Made by a program: the position numbers and the translations under genes
Source: Cylindrospermopsis curvispora GIHE-G1
Lineage (GTDB): Bacteria; Cyanobacteriota; Cyanobacteriia; Cyanobacteriales; Nostocaceae
DNA: 64,000 nt
NCBI RefSeq assembly: GCF_014489415.1
Contig: NZ_CP060822.1
Span: 496,001 to 560,000, forward strand
Reading direction: 5' to 3'
Notes under the pieces: model-generated
The model's database searches: none
The model's input: only the letters and a program-made list of their open reading frames with translations
Told to the model about the DNA's origin: nothing
In this document: positions 34,055 to 44,212 of the stretch, in pieces
Layout: each line of letters starts with the position of its first letter
Position numbering within the stretch: the first letter of the stretch is position 1

Positions 34055-35608
34055 TTATTCCCAATCCGCTTGAATGAGGTTACGTTTGCTGCGACTGAAA
34101 ACCAACCCTACTTCATGAACGGTTTTTCCTGGTTCTCCTCTATACTTTTGTGCATAGTTACATTCCCGTACTTGTTTTAGGGCTAGGTTCTCTTTTACGT
34201 TCTCCCCATCTACTACTTTGATTTCTATGACGTAAATATGATTACCCAGGATGGCTGTTATGTCCGCTTGACCGTAATTGGTGATATCTTCGGGAATGAT
34301 GCGCGCATTTAAGGAACTCAAGAAAGCATATAGCACAGAAGCGTAGTATCCCTCGAAATTAGCCAGGTCATTTTTGGTGAAGTTCCGCCAAGGGATAGAA
34401 GCAAACAGGCGTCTTACTGTGTCGATAAATCCATTAACATCGCCTTCGAATAAGTTTTCATACAAGGGTCTCTGAATACCCAATTTCTCTTCAACGAAGT
34501 CGGTGTAGGCGTTGACTAATTGGTCCCCTAGGGCGACTTTTACCTCCCGGTTGGGGATTTTCAGTCGGAACATGTAACGTTCCATGGCCGTAAAGGTGCT
34601 CTCAATGGTCAAATACCCTGATTGAAATAACAAGGTAACTGGGTTGATCCGTTCTACTTCAAAGGACTCCAGGATCTCCTCGGTTACCTCCAAATGCTCT
34701 AGGTTGGGGAGGAAGTAGCACTTGGCTTGGAATAGCTTGACTAGAAAGCTCGGACTACCTGTCTCAAACCAGTAGTTGTGAAATATCTTGCCCTTATCGA
34801 TAAACATGAGGATGTCGTAGGGGTTGTAGACGCTCTCGGAACCTGTCCAGTTATAACCATTATACCAGGACCGTACTGCTTCTCGATCTGCTCCTGCAAG
34901 ATGTTCTCCGAAGGATTCGGTCAGGTCGGTTTCGGTGTAACCGCAGATGGAGGAGTATCTAGTATCAATGGTGATATCCGTGAGTTGGTTTAAACCGCTA
35001 AAAAGGCTGACTTTGGAGAATTTGGTCACTCCGGTCATGAAGACGAACTGCAGGTTGGCATCCTGTTCTTTGAGGACAGAGTACAGGTTCTTCAGTCCTT
35101 CGCGCATTTCAGCAGCAATGGGTGGGTTGTCTATATTGTCCAGGATGGGTTTATCATATTCATCTACCAGTACCACGGTCCTTTCTCCAAATCGTTGGTA
35201 TGCACCAGCGATGATTTCTCCAAAACGACCTTGAATATCCTCTAGTTCATAGTCCACTCCTAGGTACTGGGCAGTTTTTAAAAAAATACCATTAATTTTT
35301 TGGTCCAGCTCTTGTCGGTTTTTTAATACCCCACCAGCAAAATCTATTTTAATCACGGGGAATTTTCTGCTCCAGTCCCACTGGTCATGGATATAAAGCC
35401 CCTCAAATAATTTCTGATTCCCTTCAAAAATCTCCTTGAGGGTATCTATAAATAGACTTTTACCAAAACGCCGGGGACGAGATAGAAAGAAGAGTCCAGG
35501 AATGCGTATCAGACGGTGAGCTATTTCGGTTTTGTCTACATAGACACAATTGTTTTCCCGCAGCATACTCAGGGTGTTGATTCCCAGGGGGAGATTTTTG
35601 GAGTTCAT
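34055..35608 (-). CDS. P-loop ATPase/PD-(D/E)XK protein, copy A4
   Basis: 517 residues from MNSKNLPLG at 35608; the open frame reaches 35704, but the extra part reads a MITE-like repeat. The front block is A1-like (LSMLRENN). The middle block is unique (KINGIFLKTAQYLGVDYELEDIQG, AGAYQRFGERTVVLVDEYDKP), and the back block is the ESTFTAMERYMF type. Catalytic motifs are intact. First gene of the array in transcription order. Confidence 0.85.
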   Translation of the reverse strand: MNSKNLPLGINTLSMLRENNCVYVDKTEIAHRLIRIPGLFFLSRPRRFGKSLFIDTLKEIFEGNQKLFEGLYIHDQWDWSRKFPVIKIDFAGGVLKNRQELDQKINGIFLKTAQYLGVDYELEDIQGRFGEIIAGAYQRFGERTVVLVDEYDKPILDNIDNPPIAAEMREGLKNLYSVLKEQDANLQFVFMTGVTKFSKVSLFSGLNQLTDITIDTRYSSICGYTETDLTESFGEHLAGADREAVRSWYNGYNWTGSESVYNPYDILMFIDKGKIFHNYWFETGSPSFLVKLFQAKCYFLPNLEHLEVTEEILESFEVERINPVTLLFQSGYLTIESTFTAMERYMFRLKIPNREVKVALGDQLVNAYTDFVEEKLGIQRPLYENLFEGDVNGFIDTVRRLFASIPWRNFTKNDLANFEGYYASVLYAFLSSLNARIIPEDITNYGQADITAILGNHIYVIEIKVVDGENVKENLALKQVRECNYAQKYRGEPGKTVHEVGLVFSRSKRNLIQADWE

Positions 35609-35629
35609 ACTAATGAATATTTGCTTATT

Positions 35630-35750
35630 AAGTAGGGAGGCACAATTATTTGTGGGATGGGTTGAGGAACGCAACCCATGCGGGTGTTGGGTTTCATACT
35701 TCAACCCAACCTATGTTGATCTTGTATTTAATTCCACTCACCCATTTATC
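35630..35750 (+). repeat. MITE-like repeat M, copy 1
   Basis: Begins AAGTAGGGAGGCACAATTAT, contains inverted GGGTTGGGTT-type pieces (CGTTGGGTTTCAT...CTTCAACCCAACCTA) and ends in TTTAATTCCACTCACCC. Other copies are near 39555 (inverted), 44081, 47481, 48055, 49690 (partial) and 51618 (end only). No ORF, so it would depend on a transposase elsewhere. Confidence 0.6.
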
Positions 35751-35838
35751 TTAGTTTATCTGTTTATCTCTAATCCAATCACCGGAGTTATTTATATGAA
35801 TTTATTTTAAATCAAAAGGGCGATTGCGAAGCACTCGC

Positions 35839-35966
35839 TATGGGATTAACCATAATTGGTTGAATTAACCCACACCTGGAGACTGTCCGTGGGGGAGACA
35901 GGGAATTAATTCCCTGTCTCAAAGCGAAAGTTAGTTGAAAAACGACTGGTCTTGTCGTGGGTGATT
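35839..35966. repeat. Two-hairpin repeat, copy 14
   Basis: Outermost copy of the array. GAGACAGGGAATTA/ATTCCCTGTCTC; the second hairpin is damaged (AGTTAGTT against AACGACT). Confidence 0.75.
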
Positions 35967-36052
35967 GTAAGGTGTAAAATTTTTCATTTTTTACTTATGC
36001 TTGACAAGTCGAAAAGATTTACAAATTTTATTAATTTTTTTCTATAAACCCC

Positions 36053-36081
36053 TTGCATATTTATTTGACTAGCTGTTATAC
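36053..36081 (+). promoter_or_regulatory. Sigma-70-type promoter before the 36161 gene
   Basis: TTGCAT and TTATAC are separated by exactly 17 bases in a very AT-rich stretch. Transcription would start near 36088, right at the inverted repeat that follows. Predicted by inspection only. Confidence 0.5.
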
Positions 36082-36088
36082 TTAAAAG

Positions 36089-36132
36089 TAAGGTGATCGG
36101 GCCCTTCCTGACCAGAAATCCAGATCACCTTA
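36089..36132 (+). promoter_or_regulatory. Perfect 10-bp inverted repeat in the leader
   Basis: TAAGGTGATC and GATCACCTTA are perfect reverse complements, 24 bases apart, just downstream of the -10 box. It could be a 5'-UTR stem-loop or a repressor operator. There is no T-run, so it is not a standard terminator. Confidence 0.6.
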
Positions 36133-36160
36133 CACCCCTTTACTCAGAGGTAATGAAATT

Positions 36161-36412
36161 ATGGCACAGACTAAGAATTTTATTGGCAATGTTAATGACA
36201 GTACAGTAGTTGGCACTAAGGTAGTTCCAGAAGGCGATCGCAGGGAACCATTAAAGCACCTGTTGATTGGATCGAAGAAGACAGTTATCAGTACGATTCA
36301 TTATTTACATGTGCTTGGTTATGCTCACGCAACTGATTGGAGTGATTTGATGCCAACTAGTAACCCGGGAGAGGTGATGAGTATATTGGTAAGGGAGATG
36401 GTGATTAAATAG
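36161..36412 (+). CDS. Small conserved hypothetical protein
   Basis: 83 residues, MAQTKNFIGNVNDSTVVGTK..., with a helical middle (LLIGSKKTVISTIHYLHVLGYAHATDWSDLMP). An AGAGG stretch lies about 13 bases before the ATG. No family is recognised. The tail (NPGEVMSILVREMV) looks like a complete C-terminus. The strong promoter and structured leader suggest a regulated, perhaps abundant, small protein. It is followed by the GTPase gene 41 bases away. Confidence 0.6.
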   Translation: MAQTKNFIGNVNDSTVVGTKVVPEGDRREPLKHLLIGSKKTVISTIHYLHVLGYAHATDWSDLMPTSNPGEVMSILVREMVIK

Positions 36413-36453
36413 AGGAAGGAAATGGGGACAATAAGTAACAATAAGTGGTTTTT

Positions 36454-38382
36454 ATGAATCGTTTAAAATCCTGGCAATGGTTAGTATTAATCTCGCCTAT
36501 AGTATTAATCATTGCTTTCATACTTGTATTGGCGGGGATACAAATTAACAGTTGGGGGTTAAATTGGATTTGGGGTATATTTATACTAATATTGACTGGA
36601 TGGCGTTGGCTGTTGGTGAAATTGACCAAACCAATGATTAATCAAATTGAGAGTGTGTTTGATCAGGTTAAAGAAGAATTGGCATGGAGTGAGGAGAAAG
36701 ATCTGAATTTCTCTTTAGAGAAAGAAAAAAGCGAGCAGGTAGAAAGGATATTACAAAAAGTTCTAAATGATGGTAAAAATGATCTTGCCATTTGGGAGGA
36801 CTTACAAACTTTCTGGCAAAGATGTGAAGATTTAGTAGTGGGGATTGCCCATATATATAACCCAGAAGTGAAATATCCCTTGTTAAGTATTTACATTCCC
36901 CAAGTATATGGATTAATTCGTGGTACGGTGGATGATATGGATAAATGGATGCAAAAATTATCCCCGTTTTTAAATCAAGTTAGTGTGGGACAAGTTTATC
37001 AAAGCTATGAAGTTTATCGTCAATTAGAACCTGCTGCCAAGAAACTTTTTCAGGTGTGGGATATTGCCCAGTTGTTTTTAAATCCTGTGGGAGCTATGGC
37101 CAAAAAAGCCACTGATAATCTCAATAATAGGGCTACACAAGAATTATTAATTAATCTGAATCAAATATTAAGAGAAGCCACCTTGAGGAACTTATGTCAA
37201 CAAGCAGTTGTTCTATATGGTGGGGTAAAAATGGAATTAATCGTATCTGAATTGCCAGAAGCTAAAACTCAAACCTTGCGGGATATTATTCAGCAAGCTG
37301 AGCCACTAGAAAACCTAGAAAAAACCCCTCTGAATATTTTGATTGCGGGGCGTAATGGTGCTGGAAAAAGTAGTGTTATTAATACCATTTTTGCCAGTGA
37401 AATAGCTGAAGTTGATGTTTTGCCAAGTACGGATAAAATAACAACTTATAATTGGCAAACAGAAAGTGGTGAAATAGTCGAACTTTGTGACACTCCTGGT
37501 TATGAACAGGTAAACCGTCAAGATTTTCGCAACTTAGTGATGGATTATGCAAAAAAAGCAGATTTACTTTTATTAGTAACTCCTGCACTGGATCCTGCTT
37601 TGCAGATGGATGTAGATTTTTTGCAAGATATGCAAAAGCAAGTGACTGACTTACCAATTATTGCTGTGGTTACTCAAGTGGATAAACTACGTCCAATCAG
37701 GGAATGGCAACCTCCCTATAATTGGCGCAGTGGAAATAAACTCAAGGAAATGGCAATTAGAGAAGCGGTATTATACCGAGAAGAGAAATTCAAACCAGTC
37801 TTGATTAATAGCTCTCATCTGGTTTTGCCATTGGTGACTGATGACCCCAAAACTAAACGTTGTGGTTGGAATTTAGAAGAATTTTCTGGTGGACTGTTAT
37901 CAGTTCTAGACCCAGCAAAGCAGTTAAGATTATCCCGCTTTCTGCGTAACTTAGATATCCGGATTGCCCAATCGGCAAAAATTATTGATCACTATAGCTT
38001 TCAAATGACAACTACCCAGGGAATTACCAGCTTATTAAAAAACCCTATTTTGCAATTTGTTGCTACCTTATCTACGGGTTCACCTGCTCTAGCTTATATT
38101 CTAGCGGAAAAAATTCCCGTGGAACAATTACCTGTGGTAATTGGTAAATTACAAATGTCTTATGATTTATTTAAACTACTCAATACAGTCCAAGAGGATG
38201 GAAGAAAAACAAGGGAATTTGATTTATTATCCCTTTGGCCTTTTTTGGTGGAAAATTCTGGCACACCCCAGCAAGGTGCTTGGTCTTTAGGTTATTCTTT
38301 AATAGAATACTGGACTCAAAATTTAACCATAGAACAGTTGGGAGAGAGATTTGAGTTTTGGCAAAGAACTAATAATAACTAA
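36454..38382 (+). CDS. Membrane-anchored GTPase (Era/HSR1-like)
   Basis: 642 residues. Two N-terminal transmembrane helices (about 9-28 and 38-54) are followed by a long helical region. The G domain comes next: G1 GRNGAGKSSVINTIF (about 297-311), G3 DTPGY (about 345), G4 TQVDK (about 406) and G5-like NSS. The C-terminus is helical. Such cyanobacterial GTPases are thought to act at membranes, but no substrate process is known. The GTG at 36445 is a possible earlier start; ATG at 36454 is preferred. Confidence 0.75.
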   Translation: MNRLKSWQWLVLISPIVLIIAFILVLAGIQINSWGLNWIWGIFILILTGWRWLLVKLTKPMINQIESVFDQVKEELAWSEEKDLNFSLEKEKSEQVERILQKVLNDGKNDLAIWEDLQTFWQRCEDLVVGIAHIYNPEVKYPLLSIYIPQVYGLIRGTVDDMDKWMQKLSPFLNQVSVGQVYQSYEVYRQLEPAAKKLFQVWDIAQLFLNPVGAMAKKATDNLNNRATQELLINLNQILREATLRNLCQQAVVLYGGVKMELIVSELPEAKTQTLRDIIQQAEPLENLEKTPLNILIAGRNGAGKSSVINTIFASEIAEVDVLPSTDKITTYNWQTESGEIVELCDTPGYEQVNRQDFRNLVMDYAKKADLLLLVTPALDPALQMDVDFLQDMQKQVTDLPIIAVVTQVDKLRPIREWQPPYNWRSGNKLKEMAIREAVLYREEKFKPVLINSSHLVLPLVTDDPKTKRCGWNLEEFSGGLLSVLDPAKQLRLSRFLRNLDIRIAQSAKIIDHYSFQMTTTQGITSLLKNPILQFVATLSTGSPALAYILAEKIPVEQLPVVIGKLQMSYDLFKLLNTVQEDGRKTREFDLLSLWPFLVENSGTPQQGAWSLGYSLIEYWTQNLTIEQLGERFEFWQRTNNN

Positions 38383-38421
38383 TGGGAATTCAGCTGCACA
38401 TCCGTGATAATTAAAACTCCT

Positions 38422-38748
38422 CTACTCTTCTATTTCCAATTGTGCAACCGCAACTGCATCAAAAGCAAAAGCAACAACTAAGGGCATGGGGGATACACAA
38501 ATAAATGCCCAACTTATGCACAGAAGAGTAATAACTAATGCAATAACTGATATTAATCTTTCCTCATTGGTAGCACCCTTTTTCTGTTTAATTAATTTCA
38601 AAGTGTCCATGGGAATGGGCTCTGGAATTACACAACCTGGGGGAAAAGCCCAATAATTACCACGACGTTCTACAAATAAATCAGTCCAACCATTTTCCGT
38701 GCACCAGTCCTCAATCCATTCAATATAGTAATGATTGATAATCAACAT
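38422..38748 (-). CDS. Small membrane protein, hypothetical
   Basis: 108 residues. A soluble N-terminal part (IEWIEDWCTENGWTDLFVERRGNYWAFPPGCVIPEPIP) is followed by two close hydrophobic helices (ISVIALVITLLCISWAFI and PLVVAFAFDAVAVA). It is convergent with the GTPase, 39 bases apart. No function recognised; similar proteins occur in other cyanobacteria. Confidence 0.6.
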   Translation of the reverse strand: MLIINHYYIEWIEDWCTENGWTDLFVERRGNYWAFPPGCVIPEPIPMDTLKLIKQKKGATNEERLISVIALVITLLCISWAFICVSPMPLVVAFAFDAVAVAQLEIEE

Positions 38749-38887
38749 AACAGTTAGGTTTTAATAGGTTTTAAGTTAGGATATCTAATTGACCGCACCC
38801 GCATACTAACAACCAAAAATGATCCCTGGCTAAAAAGTACAAAAAACTTTACGGTGGGTGAATCCCCCCATACATTAACGGTTAATG

Positions 38888-39508
38888 TCAATTAACAATT
38901 CTAAACGTCAAGTTGATTCTAGATTGAACTTTTTTAGCTGTTTTCCCAACTTGATGTTGCCAAAAGTGCTGTGTCTGGTCTTGCATTAACAGTAAACTAC
39001 CATTTTCTAAGTCAATAACAGTCTTTTGACTCTTGTCATATTTGTGTCGTAAATAAAAGCGACGAGTTGCACCAAAACTAAGGGAAGCAATCAGAGGATT
39101 CTTACCCAATTCTGGTTCATCGTCACTGTGCCACCCCATACTATCCTTACCATCTCTATATAGATTTATTAAAACACTATTAAACCTAACTGGTACAATT
39201 TCCTCAATTTTAGATTTAATAAACTTCAATGTAGGATTCCAAGATTCTGGGTGCTGTTCTATTCCAGAGTAGGTATAGGATTTACCCTCATCCCCATACC
39301 ATGCAGTCAGTCGTGGAATGGGCATTTTTTTGCCAAACAAATGAATAATTTCTTGTTTCCACTTAATATTACCATATAACTCGCAAAACAACTGGTTTGA
39401 GTGTTCCACACTGAAAAACTCAGGATACAGTATTACATTGCCATCAGTAGCAATAATTACTTTATGCTCAAACAGATTTTTTTCAGTCAAGTGGTGATTA
39501 TGATACAA
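38888..39508 (-). CDS. alkB: AlkB-like 2-oxoglutarate/Fe(II) DNA-repair dioxygenase
   Basis: 206 residues with WHSDDEPEL (His127, Asp129), distal His185 (HFWQHQVGK) and the arginine pair RINLTFR (197, 203) that binds 2-oxoglutarate. PRLTAWYGDEGKSYTYSG is the substrate-lid region of the ALKBH2/3-like group. Expected role: oxidative removal of 1-methyladenine and 3-methylcytosine from DNA or RNA. Single gene, with a MITE-like repeat upstream. Confidence 0.85.
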   Translation of the reverse strand: MYHNHHLTEKNLFEHKVIIATDGNVILYPEFFSVEHSNQLFCELYGNIKWKQEIIHLFGKKMPIPRLTAWYGDEGKSYTYSGIEQHPESWNPTLKFIKSKIEEIVPVRFNSVLINLYRDGKDSMGWHSDDEPELGKNPLIASLSFGATRRFYLRHKYDKSQKTVIDLENGSLLLMQDQTQHFWQHQVGKTAKKVQSRINLTFRIVN

Positions 39509-39554
39509 ACAGCACCTTCCTTATAAATAATTTAACTTAATTAGGTGAGGTCTA

Positions 39555-39650
39555 AAATGAAAGTAGGTTGGGTTGAAGCATGAAACCCAACACCCCCATG
39601 GGTCTCGTTACTCGACCCACCCTACAAAATAATTGTGCCTCCCTAATTAA
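39555..39650 (-). repeat. MITE-like repeat M, copy 2 (inverted)
   Basis: Reads gtaggttgggttgaagcatg then aaacccaacacc and ends ataattgtgcctccctaatt, the reverse complement of the AAGTAGGGAGG end. It lies between the divergent alkB and chlH genes and could affect either promoter. Confidence 0.6.
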
Positions 39651-39834
39651 TGGTGAGTCCGAATTTGAAAAAGTCTTGCTAAATTATTAAGATTTGCTAA
39701 TAATGGTTACGTTTTTTATATCATTTTGTTTCAGTTCCAGAGGAAAACTCCCACTCAACCCGGGTTTTCTGGTACAAAACTCTTAATTGCCTAAGAAAAT
39801 GGAAGAGAAGAACTTCCAACAGACCACACGCATC

Positions 39835-39850
39835 AAAGGAGCTTTTCTAA
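39835..39850 (+). promoter_or_regulatory. Shine-Dalgarno of chlH
   Basis: AAAGGAG at 39835-39841 lies 9 bases before the ATG at 39851, fixing the start. A small hairpin GGAAG/CTTCC lies about 25 bases further upstream. Confidence 0.7.
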
Positions 39851-42800
39851 ATGTTCACCCAGGTGAAATCCACAATTAGACATATTGAACCTGATAATTT
39901 AGGGGACCGTACTCTCATCAAGGTCGTTTATGTTGTCCTTGAGTCTCAATATCAAAGTTCCTTATCTCAAGCAGTAAGGCAAATTAATGCCAAACATCCC
40001 TCCATAGGGATTGAAATTAGTGGCTATTTAATTGAAGAGCTGCGCAATCCAGAAAACTATGAAGAATTTAAACGTGATATATCTAGTGCTAATATATTCA
40101 TCGCCTCTCTGATATTTATTGAAGATTTAGCACAGAAACTGGTTACTGCTGTGGCACCACACCGGGATAATTTCGATGTAGCGGTTGTTTTTCCATCTAT
40201 GCCTGAAGTAATGCGCCTGAATAAAATGGGTAGCTTTTCCTTGGCACAGTTGGGACAATCTAAAGGAGTTATCGCTAACTTCATGAAAAAGCGCAAGGAA
40301 AAATCTGGCGCGGGGTTTCAAGATGGAATGCTCAAGTTATTACGTACCCTCCCCCAAGTGTTAAAATTTCTTCCCATGGAAAAAGCCCAGGATGCAAGAA
40401 ATTTCATGCTAAGTTTTCAATACTGGTTGGGTGGTTCAGCAGAAAATCTAGAAAACTTTTTGCTGATGTTGGCAGATAAATATGTTTTGAAAGGTGAAGA
40501 CAAAACGAATCTGGCTAAAGCTGAATATCAAGCACCCGTAGTTTATCCCGATATGGGGATTTGGCATCCTTTAGCTCCCACCATGTTTGAAGATGTGAAA
40601 GAATATCTCAATTGGTATAATAGTCGTAGAGATATTCCCAAAACCTTAAAAGACCCCCTAGCACCCTGCGTGGGTTTAGTGCTGCAGCGAACTCACCTAG
40701 TTACTGGGGATGATGCTCATTATGTGGCCATAGTCCAGGAATTAGAGTCTTTAGGTGCTAAGGTTCTCCCGGTGTTTGCTGGAGGATTGGACTTTTCTAA
40801 GCCTGTGAATGCCTATTTCTATGAGCCCACAAGTCAAAGACCCTTAGTGGATGGGGTGGTATCCTTAACTGGATTTGCTTTAGTAGGTGGACCTGCAAGA
40901 CAAGACCATCCCAAAGCCATAGAAGCATTAAAACGGCTCAACCGTCCTTATATGGTGGCTCTACCCCTGGTGTTTCAAACCACGGAAGAATGGTTAAATA
41001 GTGATTTGGGTTTACATCCCATTCAAGTAGCTCTACAAATTGCCATACCTGAATTGGATGGTGCAATTGAACCAATTATCCTCTCCGGTAAAGATGGTGC
41101 TACAGGAAGAGCGATCGCACTGCAGGATAGGGTAGAAATAGTTGCCCAACGTGCCTTAAAATGGGCTAGTCTCCGTCGTAAACCAAAATTGGATAAAAAG
41201 ATTGCCATTACGGTTTTTAGCTTTCCCCCTGACAAAGGTAACGTGGGAACTGCTGCTTATTTAGATGTATTTGGTTCTATTCATGAAGTTCTCAAAGGAT
41301 TGAGAAATAATGGATATGACGTACAGAATGTTCCTGACACTGCTAAGGAACTGATGGAACAAGTGATTCATGACGCACAAGCACAGTATGCCAGTCCCGA
41401 ACTGAATATTGCTTATAAAATGTCTGTGTCAGAATATGAGACCCTCACACCTTATTCGGAACGTCTAGAAGAAAACTGGGGACCACCACCAGGACATTTA
41501 AATAGTGATGGACAAAACTTATTAATTTACGGTAAAGAGTTCGGTAATGTTTTTATTGGTGTCCAACCTACCTTTGGTTATGAAGGGGACCCAATGCGCT
41601 TACTATTTTCCCGTTCCGCTAGTCCTCACCATGGTTTTGCCGCTTTCTATACCTACCTAGAAAGAATTTGGGGTGCTGATGCGGTTTTGCATTTTGGTAC
41701 CCATGGTTCCTTAGAGTTTATGCCCGGTAAACAAATGGGTATGTCGGGAGATTGCTATCCTGACCAACTAATTGGCACAATTCCCAATCTGTATTATTAC
41801 GCAGCTAATAATCCCAGTGAAGCCACAATTGCCAAACGGCGCAGTTATGCAGAAACTATTTCTTACTTGACCCCACCTGCAGAAAATGCTGGTTTATACA
41901 AGGGGTTGAAGGAACTGAGTGAGTTAATTGCTTCTTATCAAACCTTGAAGGATAGCGGAAGGGGAGTTTCTATTGTCAACGCGATTATTGACAAGTGTCG
42001 GATTGTTAACTTGGATAAGGACATAGACCTTCCCGAAAGCGATGCTAAGAATCTCTCCTCAGAAGACAGGGACAATGTGGTGGGGATCGTCTACCGCAAG
42101 TTAATGGAAATAGAATCTAGGTTACTACCTTGTGGTTTACATGTGATTGGTAAACCACCAACCGCGCAAGAAGCTATTGCTACCCTAGTTAATATTGCTA
42201 GCTTGGATCGGACAGAAGAGGAAATTCTCAGCTTACCTCGGATTATTGCCCAAAGCTTAGGAAGGGACATTGAAGAGATTTACCAAAATAGCGATCGCGG
42301 TATTTTGAGTGATGTACAGTTACTACAGGACATTACCATGGCTACCCGTGCTGCTGTAGGTTCTTTAGTACAAGCACAAACAGATGCGGAAGGTAGGGTT
42401 TCTCTAGTTTCTAAGTTGAATTTCTTCAACATGGGTAAAAAAGAACCCTGGGTCGAGTCCCTACATAACTCGGGTTACACCAAAGTAGATGTATCCGCAC
42501 TCAAACCCCTATTTGAGTATTTAGAATTTTGTCTCAAACAAGTGTGTGCAGATAATGAACTAGGAGGTTTATTACAAGGACTGGAAGGGGAATATATATT
42601 ACCGGGACCGGGAGGGGATCCAATTCGCAATCCGGACGTATTGCCAACGGGTAAAAATATACACGCCCTAGACCCACAATCCATACCCACAACCGCAGCT
42701 GTGCAGTCAGCGAAAATTGTAGTGGATAGATTGTTAGACAGGAATAAGGCGGAAAATAATGGTCAATGGCCAGAAACCATCGCTTGTGTGCTGTGGGGTA

Positions 42801-43837
42801 CGGATAATATTAAAACCTACGGAGAATCCCTGGCGCAAATCATGTGGATGGTAGGGGTAAGACCCATTCCTGATTCCTTGGGGAGGGTGAACAAATTAGA
42901 ATTAATTCCCCTAGAAGAATTGGGGAGACCCAGGATAGATGTGGTTATTAACTGTTCTGGAGTATTTCGAGATTTGTTCATTAACCAAATGAATCTCCTT
43001 GACCAAGGGGTAAAAATGGCCGCTGAAGCTGATGAACCCTTGGAGATGAACTATGTAAGGAAACATGCTCTACAACAAGCCCAAGAAATGGGTATAAACC
43101 TACGTCAAGCTGCGACTAGGGTGTTTTCTAATGCTTCTGGTTCCTATTCCTCGAATATTAACCTAGCAGTGGAGAATAGCACTTGGGATAGTGAAGCAGA
43201 ATTACAAGAAATGTATTTGAAGCGCAAATCCTTCTCTTTCAATTCTGACAATCCAGGAGTGATGGATGAATCTCGTCAGTTATTTGAAAACACCCTGAAA
43301 ACTGCTGATGCAACTTTTCAAAATCTGGACTCCTCGGAAATCAGCTTGACTGATGTTTCTCATTATTTTGACTCCGATCCCACCAAGTTGGTAGCTAGTC
43401 TGCGGGGAGATGGAAAGAAACCAGCATCCTATATTGCTGACACAACCACTGCGAATGCACAAGTGAGAAGTTTATCGGAGACCGTGCGTTTAGATGCGCG
43501 GACAAAACTGCTCAATCCTAAATGGTATGAGGGAATGTTATCTCACGGTTATGAAGGAGTGCGGGAGCTTTCTAAACGGTTAGTAAATACCACTGGTTGG
43601 AGTGCAACTGCTGGCGCTGTGGATAACTGGGTTTATGAGGAAACTAATGAGACCTTTATTAAGGATGAGGAAATGCAAAAACGTCTACTCAACTTGAATC
43701 CTCACTCTTTCCGCAAGATAGTTTCTACCCTATTGGAGGTTAATGGTCGTGGTTATTGGGAAACCAGCGAGGAAAATTTAGATAGGTTACGGGAGTTGTA
43801 TCAGGAGGTGGAAAACCGCATTGAAGGTATAGATTAG
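39851..43837 (+). CDS. chlH: Magnesium chelatase subunit H
   Basis: 1328 residues, full length for cyanobacterial ChlH. With ChlI and ChlD it inserts Mg2+ into protoporphyrin IX, the first step committed to chlorophyll; H binds the porphyrin. Marks: [85 protein letters not shown] and [19 protein letters not shown] near the end. Start [12 protein letters not shown] is fixed by its RBS. It is a single gene here; chlI and chlD are not in the window. Confidence 0.97.
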   Translation: MFTQVKSTIRHIEPDNLGDRTLIKVVYVVLESQYQSSLSQAVRQINAKHPSIGIEISGYLIEELRNPENYEEFKRDISSANIFIASLIFIEDLAQKLVTAVAPHRDNFDVAVVFPSMPEVMRLNKMGSFSLAQLGQSKGVIANFMKKRKEKSGAGFQDGMLKLLRTLPQVLKFLPMEKAQDARNFMLSFQYWLGGSAENLENFLLMLADKYVLKGEDKTNLAKAEYQAPVVYPDMGIWHPLAPTMFEDVKEYLNWYNSRRDIPKTLKDPLAPCVGLVLQRTHLVTGDDAHYVAIVQELESLGAKVLPVFAGGLDFSKPVNAYFYEPTSQRPLVDGVVSLTGFALVGGPARQDHPKAIEALKRLNRPYMVALPLVFQTTEEWLNSDLGLHPIQVALQIAIPELDGAIEPIILSGKDGATGRAIALQDRVEIVAQRALKWASLRRKPKLDKKIAITVFSFPPDKGNVGTAAYLDVFGSIHEVLKGLRNNGYDVQNVPDTAKELMEQVIHDAQAQYASPELNIAYKMSVSEYETLTPYSERLEENWGPPPGHLNSDGQNLLIYGKEFGNVFIGVQPTFGYEGDPMRLLFSRSASPHHGFAAFYTYLERIWGADAVLHFGTHGSLEFMPGKQMGMSGDCYPDQLIGTIPNLYYYAANNPSEATIAKRRSYAETISYLTPPAENAGLYKGLKELSELIASYQTLKDSGRGVSIVNAIIDKCRIVNLDKDIDLPESDAKNLSSEDRDNVVGIVYRKLMEIESRLLPCGLHVIGKPPTAQEAIATLVNIASLDRTEEEILSLPRIIAQSLGRDIEEIYQNSDRGILSDVQLLQDITMATRAAVGSLVQAQTDAEGRVSLVSKLNFFNMGKKEPWVESLHNSGYTKVDVSALKPLFEYLEFCLKQVCADNELGGLLQGLEGEYILPGPGGDPIRNPDVLPTGKNIHALDPQSIPTTAAVQSAKIVVDRLLDRNKAENNGQWPETIACVLWGTDNIKTYGESLAQIMWMVGVRPIPDSLGRVNKLELIPLEELGRPRIDVVINCSGVFRDLFINQMNLLDQGVKMAAEADEPLEMNYVRKHALQQAQEMGINLRQAATRVFSNASGSYSSNINLAVENSTWDSEAELQEMYLKRKSFSFNSDNPGVMDESRQLFENTLKTADATFQNLDSSEISLTDVSHYFDSDPTKLVASLRGDGKKPASYIADTTTANAQVRSLSETVRLDARTKLLNPKWYEGMLSHGYEGVRELSKRLVNTTGWSATAGAVDNWVYEETNETFIKDEEMQKRLLNLNPHSFRKIVSTLLEVNGRGYWETSEENLDRLRELYQEVENRIEGID

Positions 43838-43885
43838 GGTTCTTAGTGGCGATCGCTCGGGGTAATATGACTCTAGGCGATCGCT

Positions 43886-44083
43886 ATGATTTCTGCACAT
43901 GGCAATATAGATAAGCCAGATGAATGCGGTCTTGTGGAATATCTCGAGAAACAAGGAAAGACAAAAAAAAGACCAATTGCCATGGATTTATTTTCCGGAG
44001 CAGGTGGACTTTCTCTGGGAATTCTGCTGGCTTTGATGTGGTGATATCCATTGAAATTGATACTTTTGAATCTAAATACTAAG
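43886..44083 (+). pseudogene. DNA (cytosine-5) methyltransferase, N-terminal fragment
   Basis: ATG at 43886 opens 30 residues, then RPIAMDLFSGAGGLSLG, motif I of C5-cytosine methyltransferases. A one-base change follows, after which the other frame reads AGFDVVISIEIDTFESKY. The remaining ~300 residues, including the PCQ motif, are missing. The break coincides with MITE-like repeat M copy 3. Confidence 0.75.
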
Positions 44084-44195
44084 TAGGGAGGCACAATTAT
44101 TTGTAGGATTGGTCGAGTAACGAGACCCGTGGCGTTGGGTTTCATACTTCAACCCAACCTAAGTTCATCTTATATTTAATTCCACCCACCCACTT
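44081..44195 (+). repeat. MITE-like repeat M, copy 3
   Basis: AAGTAGGGAGGCACAATTAT start, GTTGGGTTTCAT/CTTCAACCCAAC core and TTTAATTCCACCCACCC end. It directly abuts the methyltransferase fragment. Confidence 0.65.
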
Positions 44196-44212
44196 AGTCA
44201 AATCTATTTTTA

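Noticed and set aside
36089-36132. Rho-independent terminator
   Set aside because: The arms are perfect, but the loop is 24 bases and no T-run follows; its place just after a -10 box fits a leader or operator better.
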